A stretch of 14,683 nt of DNA, taken from the NCBI GenBank assembly GCA_047629355.1, contig JBLHWU010000166.1:1-14683 (forward strand). Reading direction: 5' to 3'. The DNA is from CAYUNA01 sp047629355 (GTDB taxonomy: Bacteria > Bacteroidota > Bacteroidia > Chitinophagales > Saprospiraceae). Below, piece by piece: positions 1 through 6,726 of the stretch (position 1 is its first letter; each line of letters starts with the position of its first letter). Under the pieces are notes generated by a model that was given only the letters and a program-made list of their open reading frames with translations, was not told the DNA's origin and did not search any database. Position numbers and translations under genes: made by a program.

Positions 1-124
1 GATATTTAGTCCTCATTTTTCACTTTAAAAACGCTCATTATATCAACATAAATCGCACGTTTAAAGCAAAAACTGAGAACAAAACCTCACTTCCAAGAAT
101 CTGCATTTATTTATTCCGCGTTCC

Positions 125-301
125 TTACTTGCTTATCGGAAAGGTCTTCGCTTTCCAATTGTTTCGGCTATCTGTTAGCTCTTTGTTGCGTTTTTTCAAC
201 CTTTCAATTTCTAATCTCCGAGTGACCACTTTCTTTTCCCAATTATTCGCTTTATCTTTGTCTCGCCGATTAGGCAATTTCCTCGTTTTTTTTTGTTTGT
301 T
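125..301 (-). pseudogene. Possible transposase N-terminal fragment (Lys/Arg-rich helix)
   Basis: Read on the minus strand, a frame of about 58 codons is open between a TGA at 304-302 and a TAA at 127-125. It has no ATG; the only plausible start is a TTG at 277-275. The product is very rich in Lys, Arg, Asn and Glu, with a segment reading WEKKVVTRRLEIERLKKRNK and then ELTDSRNNWKAK. From memory, this pattern (WxxKxxxRRxExxxLKKRxKELTxSRxxWK) resembles the helical N-terminus of some DDE transposases common in Bacteroidota. No catalytic domain follows, so if the likeness holds this is a degraded fragment. The rest of 1-359 shows nothing I recognise. Family assignment is from memory and weak; chance open frame remains possible. 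Confidence 0.3.
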
Positions 302-359
302 TCACAGCGCAAAAATACGGGTACTTTTTTTGCCCCGTTTGTACAGCCTAACTGTAGGT

Positions 360-1109
360 CTACTTCTCCTTATTAAAAAAGCCTGGGTGCAATCCGCATT
401 CCGTCTTTTCCTTCCCAGCCCAGCGACCATTTCTCCCCTCGCCTTTCACCGTACAATGTTCGCAACCAATTGAGCCGTAGCCTTGTGCTTCCAGCGGATG
501 TTTTGGCAATTTAAAATCATCCATATAATACAAAAATTCCCCTTCATCTATATCAATCAACGGATGAAATTTAACAATATCGCCTTGTTTTTCAAAGATA
601 TTTAACCGCGACCGAAATGGCGTTTGGTAAGCCATCAAACCCGAAATCCAAATTTGATGCGCTGCTTTTATAGGCTCTAAGGGCGCAACCTTATTAATGG
701 TACAGCACATTTTGGGATGGTCATTCCACCATTTTTCGTCGCGAGTCAGGGCATTTTCCGCTTTTGCAGGCAGGACATCAACTACATTTAAGTTTAGCAA
801 CTTAATTACCTCTTTTTTATAAGCAATCGTTTCCTTGAAATGATAAGTGGTATCAATAAAATGCACTGGCTGATTGGGACGAATTTGATTAATCAAATGC
901 AACAAAAAGATAGATTTTGTACCAAAGGAGGAGGTCAGCAAGACATCTTCCTCATTGAAATAATTGTACATTTTTTTCAACCGTTCCTTGAAAGTCAAGT
1001 CTTTGAAAATATCATTCAATAAATCCAAGCTAATGGTATTGCCCTCTAATATTTTTGAAGGAAATACCTCGTATCCATTATTCTGCGGACGGGTTAGCGT
1101 ATTTGTCAT
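360..1109 (-). CDS. cysH: Phosphoadenylyl/adenylyl-sulfate reductase (CysH), [4Fe-4S] type
   Basis: A 249-residue cytoplasmic enzyme of assimilatory sulfate reduction that reduces activated sulfate (APS or PAPS) to sulfite with thioredoxin-type reductant. The modified P-loop SSFGTKS lies at about residues 60-66. A Cys-Cys pair is at 135-136 (KMCCTINK) and a CxxC at 216-219 (GCEHC). Together they are the four ligands of the iron-sulfur cluster that marks the APS-reductase class. The catalytic Cys is in the C-terminal ECGLH motif (Cys238). The class signature suggests APS rather than PAPS as substrate; this is known for the family, not shown here. The ATG at 1109 gives the normal length. No other sulfate assimilation gene is in the window: it stands alone, divergent from the OmpA lipoprotein across a 557-base gap. 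I did not find a TAnnTTTG promoter in its leader. Confidence 0.93.
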   Translation of the reverse strand: MTNTLTRPQNNGYEVFPSKILEGNTISLDLLNDIFKDLTFKERLKKMYNYFNEEDVLLTSSFGTKSIFLLHLINQIRPNQPVHFIDTTYHFKETIAYKKEVIKLLNLNVVDVLPAKAENALTRDEKWWNDHPKMCCTINKVAPLEPIKAAHQIWISGLMAYQTPFRSRLNIFEKQGDIVKFHPLIDIDEGEFLYYMDDFKLPKHPLEAQGYGSIGCEHCTVKGEGRNGRWAGKEKTECGLHPGFFNKEK

Positions 1110-1205
1110 TTTTTACGTTTATAAAGCTCAGAAAATAAAATCAAGTTTAGACCTTCCTCCTCAGGAAATTTATAGTCAACATTTGATTTCAAAAGTCTAA
1201 TAAAG

Positions 1206-1242
1206 AAGCCCCTCCAGACTTTACTTTCTGAAAGGGCTTTTC
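1206..1242 (+). terminator. Terminator-like hairpin
   Basis: The arms AAGCCC (1206-1211) and GGGCTT (1234-1239) pair, with an inner CAGA/TCTG stem, followed on the plus strand by TTTTCT. No intact plus-strand gene ends here. It may be left from a lost gene, or it may act on the minus strand as part of the cysH leader, about 95 bases upstream of the cysH start. Orientation is therefore uncertain. Confidence 0.4.
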
Positions 1243-1560
1243 TGATTTATATAAAAAGCATCTTTTCATTAAAAATAAAATAGCGAACCATTCTTGCGAC
1301 AGCAACAACAACTTGTAATTTTATTTGGAAAAGATAATTTCATTAATGCTATAATTTGAAAATAATATGCAAAGTTTATTCTAATTTCTTAAATAGGGTA
1401 AACTCGCGAACAGAATGCAAGTTTAGGTAACTTTTACTAAAAAGACAATTTTTTGAAAGGACAACTGCGGACATTCCGTTTAAATAGCAAAAAAAATAAC
1501 ACCTAATCAATTGATTTACAAATAGTTATTAAAAATAAAATATTTACAAAATAAAATGTT

Positions 1561-1591
1561 TTTAGTTTAGCAAAATTTTATTTTACCTTTG
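1561..1591 (+). promoter_or_regulatory. Promoter of the OmpA-family lipoprotein gene
   Basis: TACCTTTG at 1584-1591 is an exact match to the Bacteroidota -7 consensus TAnnTTTG. The upstream half is only a T-rich TTTAG-like stretch near 1557-1565. Transcription would start at about 1596-1598, giving a leader of about 70 bases. Confidence 0.6.
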
Positions 1592-1602
1592 GAAATTAAG
1601 AT

Positions 1603-1637
1603 TAGGGAATAAGAAATAGAAAAGCTAATATTCCCTA
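1603..1637 (+). promoter_or_regulatory. 5' leader hairpin of the OmpA-family gene
   Basis: TAGGGAATA (1603-1611) and TATTCCCTA (1629-1637) are perfect 9-base complements around a 17-base A-rich loop. The hairpin begins about 5-7 bases after the predicted start of transcription and ends 29 bases before the ATG. A hairpin at the very 5' end could protect an abundant outer-membrane mRNA from decay; that role is inferred. Confidence 0.5.
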
Positions 1638-1666
1638 TTACTATACAAATTAAAATTAAAACTCCT

Positions 1667-2638
1667 ATGAAGAAGCTACCAATCCTTCTTTTAATTGCTG
1701 CTGTCACCTTAATGTCTTCTTGTGTTTCCCAAAAGAAATATCAAGAATTGGAAGACAGTAAAAATTATTTTCAAGATGAGTACACCAACTTGAAAGCCGT
1801 CAAAGATGAAAAAACAAAGCTCGAAACTGAGAAAAAATACGCCGATGTCCAATTGCGCCAAACCATGCAAGAATTAGAGCAGTTGACGGTACAATTGGAA
1901 CGATTGAAAATGGAAAACGCTAATTTTTCCGCTCGATACAATGAATTATTAGAGCAAAATAAAAGCATCCTCAACGCTTCTTCGACAGAGAAACAAACAT
2001 TGGAGGAACAATTAGGTGACCAATCATCTTTACTTGACCAAAAACAACGCGAGTTGGATGCCTTAGAATATACCCTGAATCAGCGCGAACAAAACGTTCA
2101 TAACCTGCAAGAAAATCTCGAAGCTCGAGAGACACGCATCAATGAATTGGAAGCTTCCTTGAATGCAAAAGATGCACAAATGCAGCAGCTGCGGGCTAAT
2201 ATCAATAATGCCTTGCGTGGATTTACGGCAAGCGATTTGACGGTGACGGAACGCAATGGTAAAATATATGTCTCGTTGAGTCAAGATTTATTATTCTCAA
2301 CGGGTAGCGATGCCATTAATTTTAAAGGTAAGAATGCCATTCAACAATTGGCAGGTGCTTTGCAAAATACGGGCGACATCGGCATCATGGTAGAAGGACA
2401 TACAGACAATGCGGGTAGCGCTAATTACAATTGGGATTTGAGCGTAAAACGGGCTACTTCCGTCGTCAAACAATTGGTTGTCGGCGGTGTGAATCCTGAC
2501 CGAATCACCGCTGCAGGACGAGCTTTTTATGCGCCGATTACACCAAATGATACAGCTTTTAATAAAGCGAAGAATCGTCGGACGGAGATTATTTTGTCTC
2601 CGAAGTTGGATGGTTTGTATGATTTATTGAAAAATTAA
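1667..2638 (+). CDS. OmpA-family lipoprotein with long coiled coil
   Basis: A 323-residue envelope protein. Residues 1-19 form a lipoprotein signal peptide with lipobox LMSSC, so Cys19 would be acylated and the protein anchored to a membrane, most likely the outer one. Residues about 25-185 are a nearly continuous Glu/Gln/Leu/Lys heptad-rich coiled coil. Residues about 195-312 are an OmpA-like peptidoglycan-binding domain with GHTDN at 244-248, the DLSVKRA segment with Asp257, and NRRTEI with Arg305; these Asp and Arg residues bind diaminopimelate in the family. The architecture suggests a tether or spacer linking outer membrane to cell wall. The gene has its own promoter and leader hairpin and is followed by a strong terminator, so it is probably monocistronic. 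The exact partner is unknown. Confidence 0.9.
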   Translation: MKKLPILLLIAAVTLMSSCVSQKKYQELEDSKNYFQDEYTNLKAVKDEKTKLETEKKYADVQLRQTMQELEQLTVQLERLKMENANFSARYNELLEQNKSILNASSTEKQTLEEQLGDQSSLLDQKQRELDALEYTLNQREQNVHNLQENLEARETRINELEASLNAKDAQMQQLRANINNALRGFTASDLTVTERNGKIYVSLSQDLLFSTGSDAINFKGKNAIQQLAGALQNTGDIGIMVEGHTDNAGSANYNWDLSVKRATSVVKQLVVGGVNPDRITAAGRAFYAPITPNDTAFNKAKNRRTEIILSPKLDGLYDLLKN

Positions 2639-2656
2639 AACTAGCTACTTAACTGT

Positions 2657-2692
2657 AAAAAAACAGGGTGATTTTGAAAATCACCCTGTTTT
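2657..2692. terminator. Bidirectional terminator hairpin, copy 1
   Basis: AAAACAGGGTGATTTT (2660-2675) pairs perfectly with AAAATCACCCTGTTTT (2677-2692). The plus-strand tail is TTTT; on the minus strand the hairpin is followed by seven T. It lies 19 bases after the lipoprotein stop. A near-identical copy is at 12002-12037. Confidence 0.85.
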
Positions 2693-2709
2693 AAACTTCT
2701 TTCTTAAAA

Positions 2710-3216
2710 ATGAAACTCACCTTCCTCCAAACAGGCGGCACTATCGACAAAGATTATCCAAAAGTCACGAAAGGCTGGGCATTTGAAATTGCGGAACCTG
2801 CCGTTAATCGTATTTTAGAAAAGCAAAGTCTGCCGTTTGAATATGAGGTCTTTTCTGTTTGCAAAAAAGATAGTCAAGAAATTACGAATGACGATAGAAA
2901 AATGCTTTTTGATTGTTGTCAAGAACTGAAGAATAACAAAATAATCATTACGCACGGGACAGATACGATGATTGAAACAGGACAATTTTTAACTAAAATC
3001 ACGGATAAATTAATTCTTCTAACAGGTTCGATGCGCCCAGAAAGATTTAGCAATTCAGATGCTGATATGAATATTGGCATGGCGATTGGTGCAGCAAATG
3101 TATTAGAAAAAGGTGTTTTTATCATCATGAACGGCTTGGTTATTCCAATTGAAAATGCCACAAGAAATCAAGAAACTGGACAATTTTTAAACACAAAGTC
3201 GCGAACAAAAGCGTGA
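2710..3216 (+). CDS. Single-domain type I/II asparaginase-like protein
   Basis: A 168-residue protein equivalent to only the N-terminal domain of bacterial asparaginases (usually about 330 residues). The nucleophile motif TGGTI is at residues 8-12, the substrate-binding KDSQ at 53-56, the second Thr-Asp motif THGTDT at 81-86 (Thr84, Asp85), and LTGSMRP at 104-110. The usual catalytic Lys after the MN(x)n segment appears replaced: the aligned stretch reads NATRN, giving Arg152. Stand-alone short asparaginase-domain proteins do occur in Bacteroidota, and no C-terminal domain can be found in any frame in the 94 bases before the next gene, so this looks like a natural short form and not a fresh truncation. 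Whether it hydrolyses asparagine is uncertain. It starts just after the upstream terminator. Confidence 0.8.
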   Translation: MKLTFLQTGGTIDKDYPKVTKGWAFEIAEPAVNRILEKQSLPFEYEVFSVCKKDSQEITNDDRKMLFDCCQELKNNKIIITHGTDTMIETGQFLTKITDKLILLTGSMRPERFSNSDADMNIGMAIGAANVLEKGVFIIMNGLVIPIENATRNQETGQFLNTKSRTKA

Positions 3217-3247
3217 CGTAATTTTTTAGTGTGCCACAAAATTTCAG

Positions 3248-3276
3248 TTTGCGCTGCTCGAAAATTTCTAATTTTT
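3248..3276 (+). promoter_or_regulatory. Weak promoter candidate for the PLP enzyme
   Basis: TTTG at 3248-3251 and TAATTTTT at 3269-3276, separated by 17 bases, approximate the Bacteroidota -33/-7 pair. The final base of the -7 motif deviates from TAnnTTTG. Confidence 0.3.
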
Positions 3277-3310
3277 ACACATCCTATATTATTATTTTAA
3301 ATTAAAAACC

Positions 3311-4261
3311 ATGATACCAACCAAACAAGACCTCCAAAAAGCCCACGAAAGCATCAAACCTTACATCCACAAAACGCCAGTTTTAACCTCACAAACCATC
3401 AACGAAATCACTGGCGCAGAAGTATTTTTCAAATGCGAAAATTTCCAAAAAATGGGCGCATTTAAAATGAGAGGCGGTTGCTATGCCGTACAGTGTTTGA
3501 CCGACGAACAGCGAGCGAAAGGAGTCGTCACACATTCCTCTGGAAATTTTGCGCAAGCAGTTGCGTTGTCTGCTAAAAACTTCGGTATCAAAGCCTATAT
3601 CATCATGCCCGAGAATGCTCCATCTGTCAAAAAGGCAGCGGTCAAAGGCTACGGCGGTCAAGTCATCGAATGCGAATCGACACTCAAAGCAAGAGAAGCA
3701 ACTACCGAAAAAATCATCGCAGAAACGGGCGCAACTTACTTACATCCGTATAACCAAATCCCCGTTATTTTAGGGCAAGGAACGGCTTGTATCGAGCTTT
3801 TGGAGGAAGTAGAAAATTTGGATTATGTCTTCTCTCCCATCGGCGGTGGCGGACTTTGTGCGGGTACCGCTTTGGCAGCTCATTACTTTTCAGGTAATAC
3901 ACAAGTCATTGGTTGTGAACCATTTGGTGCGGATGATGCTTATATTTCTTTTACAACTGGCGTGCTTGTTCCACAGGAAAATCCAAATACGATTGCTGAT
4001 GGTTTAAGGACCTCTTTAGGGGATAAACCCTTTCCGATTATTCAAAAATATGTAAAGGAAATTATCCGTGTAGAGGAGCAAGAAATCATTGATGCACTGC
4101 GGCTACATTGGGAGCGAATGAAGATGGTGACAGAGCCAAGTTGCGCCGTTCCTCTTGCTGCTTTAATCAAAAGAAAAGCAGATTTTAAAGGAAAGCGAAT
4201 TGGGATAATTATTAGTGGTGGAAATGTGGATGTAGCGGCGGTTGCTAAATTATTGGGCTAA
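3311..4261 (+). CDS. Serine racemase / threonine ammonia-lyase family PLP enzyme
   Basis: A 316-residue cytoplasmic fold-type II PLP enzyme. The Schiff-base lysine is Lys52 in GAFKMRGG. SSGNF at 76-80 is the PLP-phosphate/substrate loop, with Ser77 matching the re-face Ser84 of mammalian serine racemase. The glycine loop GGGG is at 178-181 and SGGN at 302-305. Residues Glu203, Ala207 and Asp209 match the spacing of the divalent-metal site of serine racemase (E210, A214, D216), and the C-terminal WERMKMVTEP stretch is also racemase-like. There is no C-terminal ACT regulatory domain, so it is not a biosynthetic IlvA. The reaction could be racemisation or dehydration of serine, or threonine deamination to 2-oxobutyrate; sequence alone does not decide. 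It lies six bases upstream of a long palindrome. Confidence 0.88.
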   Translation: MIPTKQDLQKAHESIKPYIHKTPVLTSQTINEITGAEVFFKCENFQKMGAFKMRGGCYAVQCLTDEQRAKGVVTHSSGNFAQAVALSAKNFGIKAYIIMPENAPSVKKAAVKGYGGQVIECESTLKAREATTEKIIAETGATYLHPYNQIPVILGQGTACIELLEEVENLDYVFSPIGGGGLCAGTALAAHYFSGNTQVIGCEPFGADDAYISFTTGVLVPQENPNTIADGLRTSLGDKPFPIIQKYVKEIIRVEEQEIIDALRLHWERMKMVTEPSCAVPLAALIKRKADFKGKRIGIIISGGNVDVAAVAKLLG

Positions 4262-4266
4262 AAAAT

Positions 4267-4350
4267 GGTTCTTTGACAAGTTCCGTAAAATCTAAATTTG
4301 TTAGTAAGGGGTACTACAGACTTTACAATCACGGAATTTGTCAAAGAACC
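4267..4350. repeat. 84-bp intergenic palindrome (REP/MITE-like)
   Basis: GGTTCTTTGACAAGTTCCGT (4267-4286) faces ACGGAATTTGTCAAAGAACC (4331-4350): 19 of 20 positions pair and the last is a G-T wobble on the plus strand. A second, inner pair is GTAAAATCT (4285-4293) with AGACTTTAC (4318-4326). No T-run follows, so it is not a classical terminator. It fills most of the gap between the PLP enzyme and the acetyltransferase. Confidence 0.75.
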
Positions 4351-4368
4351 TAGAAAATCAGTGCTAAA

Positions 4369-4836
4369 ATGAGTCAAATTATCATTAGAAAAGCGAAAAT
4401 AGAAGAACTGCCTATTCTCTTAGAATTTGAAAAAGGCGTCTTCACGGCCGAGCGTCCTTTTAATCCAACGATTAAGGAAGAAAGTGGTCATTATTATGAT
4501 ATTGAACAGCTCATTTTGAGTCCAAAAAGTGAATGTTTGGTAGCGGAAATTGATGAAAAAATCGTTGGCTCAGGCTATGCGCTAATTGAAAAAGCGAAGG
4601 ATTACTTTACGCACGACGAACATTCCTATTTGGGATTTATGTACGTCCTTCCTGAATATCGGGGACGGGGCATCAATAAAATGGTTATGGATGAGTTGAT
4701 TGACTGGAGTAAAAAACGGGGAATAACGGAATTTCGATTGGATGTTTACACGGAGAATCAAGGGGCAATTCGAGCTTATGAAAAAGCAGGATTTTCCAAT
4801 TTAATCGTTGAAATGCGGATGAAATTAGAAGAGTAA
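4369..4836 (+). CDS. GNAT family N-acetyltransferase
   Basis: A 155-residue single-domain acetyltransferase. The acetyl-CoA pyrophosphate loop is at residues 94-103, VLPEYRGRGIN, matching the family's R/QxxGxG/A motif A. The C-terminal half has the usual VYTENQGAIRAYEKAGF segment (126-142). The acceptor substrate cannot be told from sequence; it could be an amino acid, a small metabolite or a protein N-terminus. It lies 108 bases after the PLP enzyme on the same strand and may be read through from it across the palindrome. Its last 12 bases overlap the 3' end of hemD on the other strand. Confidence 0.88.
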   Translation: MSQIIIRKAKIEELPILLEFEKGVFTAERPFNPTIKEESGHYYDIEQLILSPKSECLVAEIDEKIVGSGYALIEKAKDYFTHDEHSYLGFMYVLPEYRGRGINKMVMDELIDWSKKRGITEFRLDVYTENQGAIRAYEKAGFSNLIVEMRMKLEE

Positions 4837-5487
4837 AACAGCTTCGGCCAAAGCTTTTTCAGAAGGATTTTTTGCAACGATGCCGTGCTCAATTCCTAAG
4901 TTTTGAAGGGCATTTAAAGTTGTTAAACCAATTGCGATAACTTGCTGATTGTCAAGTAATTCTTTATTTTCAAAATAAGCCATTGCATTCATGGGGCTGG
5001 TGAAAATCAGGACGTCAAAATCACCAATCTTCAAGTCTGTTTTTGGCGCATTTTCATAAACAATCAAATCTAAAACTTCAATCGAACCATTCAACATCGA
5101 CTGTACTGATTTTAAAGAGTTTTTTGCTCTTGGAAATAGCACCCTCGACCGATTCGCTACTTTTGAAAACTGCCGCGCCGTTTCCTTCGGTTCCCCATTT
5201 CCAATAAAATGGGGCATCAAATTTTTACTTTTCAAAAATGCGCCTGTCCCCTCTCCTATCGCTGCTATTTTTATAGTTGCAAAATAGCCAATATCCACTT
5301 TTAATAAAAAAAATAGCACGCCACTTTTACTGTAAAAAAACAGCCAATCGGGCTTTTCTGGCAGATTAAAATTAACGCTGTTGAAGGAAATAAGTGATTG
5401 TCCAAAAATTTCAAAACCTTGATTTTCAAGCAATTGCTTAAAAATACTGTCTGATTTTAAATCTCTCGAAATAAACACTTTTTTCAT
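4825..5487 (-). CDS. hemD: Uroporphyrinogen-III synthase (HemD)
   Basis: A 220-residue cytoplasmic enzyme that closes and inverts ring D of hydroxymethylbilane to make uroporphyrinogen III, the branch point to heme and sirohaem. HemD proteins are poorly conserved. The call rests on an N-terminal VFISRD strand, the WLFFYSKSGV segment, an AAIGEGTGAFLKSKN segment typical of the hinge region, FTSPMNAMAYF near residues 168-178 (family FTSP motif), a C-terminal AIGLTTLNAL, and position 64 bases downstream of hemC on the same strand. hemC and hemD are probably co-transcribed. No separate promoter was recognised in the gap. Confidence 0.85.
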   Translation of the reverse strand: MKKVFISRDLKSDSIFKQLLENQGFEIFGQSLISFNSVNFNLPEKPDWLFFYSKSGVLFFLLKVDIGYFATIKIAAIGEGTGAFLKSKNLMPHFIGNGEPKETARQFSKVANRSRVLFPRAKNSLKSVQSMLNGSIEVLDLIVYENAPKTDLKIGDFDVLIFTSPMNAMAYFENKELLDNQQVIAIGLTTLNALQNLGIEHGIVAKNPSEKALAEAVLLF

Positions 5488-5551
5488 AAGAATTGAAGTA
5501 TTTTCTACTACTGCCTCTCCGTGCGCCGTGAACCGAGTATCGTAGGCCGCC

Positions 5552-6445
5552 TTACGCTTCTTCCAATTTTTTTAGCACTTCTTCTGCTAAATTAAAACTG
5601 GTACTTGACGATACTTGGACGCTTTTCAAATCACTCTCCCAAGTCTCCGCCATCGCTGCATAAACGTGGTAATGCCCTAAATCATCGCGCTCGCAATAGG
5701 CACCAAAAGGCGTGTGACAACCACCGCCCAACAATTTCAAGATTTTACGCTCTACATTCGTAACTATCGACACTTTCGATTGGTGTAATTTCTTTAAAAT
5801 ACGACGAGTTTCCAAATCATCAGCAGTTGTTTGCCAAGCCAAAACACCTTGCGCTGGAGCTGGAACAAATTCTTTCGGATTTAATTTTAAAATATGTAAA
5901 TCGTTCAAATCCAGTTCCAAACGACTCACACCAGCCGCAGCCAGTAGAATCGCATCAAACTCGCCACTTCGTAATTTTTCAATTCGAGTTGGTACATTTC
6001 CACGAATATCTCTTAAAGTCACATCCGGTCGAAAATGGCGAACCATTGCTTTTCGACGCGCCGAAGAAGTCCCAACGATACCGCCTTTTTTGACTTTCAT
6101 AATGATATTCTCTGTCGAATCATGCCGAACTAACATCCAATCTGCTGGATTTTCGCGATAAGAAACAGCCGTAATTGCCAAACCATCCGCAGAAGTTGTC
6201 GGCATATCTTTCATCGAATGCACCGCCATATCAATATCACCACGAAGGAGCGAATCTTCAATTTCTTTGGTAAAAAATCCCTTGCCTTCGAGTTTATCGA
6301 AGCCTAAATGTTGGATTTTATCCCCTTTCGTTTTGATAATGATCAATTCTACCTTAACGTCGATTGCTTCTAACTTTGCTTTCGTATATTCTGCTTGCCA
6401 AAGTGCCAAACGACTACCTCTTGTCCCAATTCGTATTTTTTTCAT
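5552..6445 (-). CDS. hemC: Porphobilinogen deaminase / hydroxymethylbilane synthase (HemC)
   Basis: A 297-residue cytoplasmic enzyme that joins four porphobilinogen units into hydroxymethylbilane, the substrate of the HemD made by the next gene. The N-terminus IGTRGSRLALWQ is the family signature. The catalytic aspartate is Asp80 in HSMKDMP, RDIRGNVPTR lies at 145-154, and the dipyrromethane cofactor attaches to Cys243 in GGGCHTPFG. Length is close to the usual 300-320. The start at 6445 puts the signature at residue 6, as expected. Upstream lies a 102-bp palindrome starting at the predicted transcription start, so the mRNA leader would be almost wholly a hairpin. hemA, hemL and hemB are not in the window. 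Confidence 0.96.
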   Translation of the reverse strand: MKKIRIGTRGSRLALWQAEYTKAKLEAIDVKVELIIIKTKGDKIQHLGFDKLEGKGFFTKEIEDSLLRGDIDMAVHSMKDMPTTSADGLAITAVSYRENPADWMLVRHDSTENIIMKVKKGGIVGTSSARRKAMVRHFRPDVTLRDIRGNVPTRIEKLRSGEFDAILLAAAGVSRLELDLNDLHILKLNPKEFVPAPAQGVLAWQTTADDLETRRILKKLHQSKVSIVTNVERKILKLLGGGCHTPFGAYCERDDLGHYHVYAAMAETWESDLKSVQVSSSTSFNLAEEVLKKLEEA

Positions 6446-6468
6446 TTGCTCAATTTTTAAATTTTATC

Positions 6469-6570
6469 TTCCGGTGTATATTTGGACACCCCTTGAGGTC
6501 GCCCAGCCTGTAACCAAAATGTAACATCGGGCAACCACAAGGGTACGCGCCCCCTACATATACCCCGGAA
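6469..6570 (-). repeat. 102-bp palindrome in the hemC leader
   Basis: Outer arms TTCCGGTGTATAT (6469-6481) and ATATACCCCGGAA (6558-6570) pair with one mismatch. Inner arms CCCTTGAGGTCGCCC (6490-6504) and GGGCAACCACAAGGG (6529-6543) pair with two deviations, one of which is a U-G wobble when read as hemC-sense RNA. It fills the region between the predicted hemC transcription start and 24 bases before the hemC ATG. Confidence 0.75.
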
Positions 6571-6575
6571 TTCTG

Positions 6576-6583
6576 CAAATTTA
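6576..6583 (-). promoter_or_regulatory. hemC promoter -7 element
   Basis: TAAATTTG on the minus strand (6583 to 6576) matches TAnnTTTG exactly. No clear -33 TTTG is seen. Transcription would start near 6570, exactly at the edge of the palindrome. Confidence 0.45.
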
Positions 6584-6679
6584 AACGGATTTAGAAATAA
6601 ATTGAAACTGATTCTTTTTTTTGACGGAAATATGTTTTGAGGAAGCTTTTTAATTTACACAATACGACTTTAAAATGCT

Positions 6680-6687
6680 TAATTTTG
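6680..6687 (+). promoter_or_regulatory. Promoter -7 element of the moeB-like gene
   Basis: TAATTTTG at 6680-6687 matches TAnnTTTG exactly, 39 bases before the ATG. A weak TTTAC near 6654-6658 could be the -33 element with about 21 bases spacing. Confidence 0.5.
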
Positions 6688-6726
6688 GTTTTACAACTAG
6701 GTTAAAAACTACAAGGAATATTTTAA

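Larger units (their letters stand above)
1110..1666. other. 557-base intergenic region, cysH / ompA-like gene
   Basis: A very AT-rich gap between two divergent genes. It contains a terminator-like hairpin (1206-1242), a Bacteroidota-type promoter (1561-1591) and a 5' leader hairpin (1603-1637), each listed separately. Between 1245 and 1560 I see no credible coding frame, RNA gene or strong repeat, only A/T runs. Confidence 0.6.

Noticed and set aside
129..473. Plus-strand open frame of 114 residues rich in Phe/Leu/Ser
   Set aside because: It overlaps the end of cysH antisense, has low-complexity hydrophobic composition typical of the reverse of an A-rich strand, and matches no family I know.
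1206..1242. Sulfur-responsive riboswitch upstream of cysH
   Set aside because: Only one simple hairpin is present; none of the multi-helix core of SAM riboswitches could be recognised in the cysH leader.
2710..3310. Frameshifted full-length asparaginase
   Set aside because: Only 94 bases separate the stop from the next gene, and no frame there resembles the C-terminal domain, so a simple frameshift cannot explain the short length.
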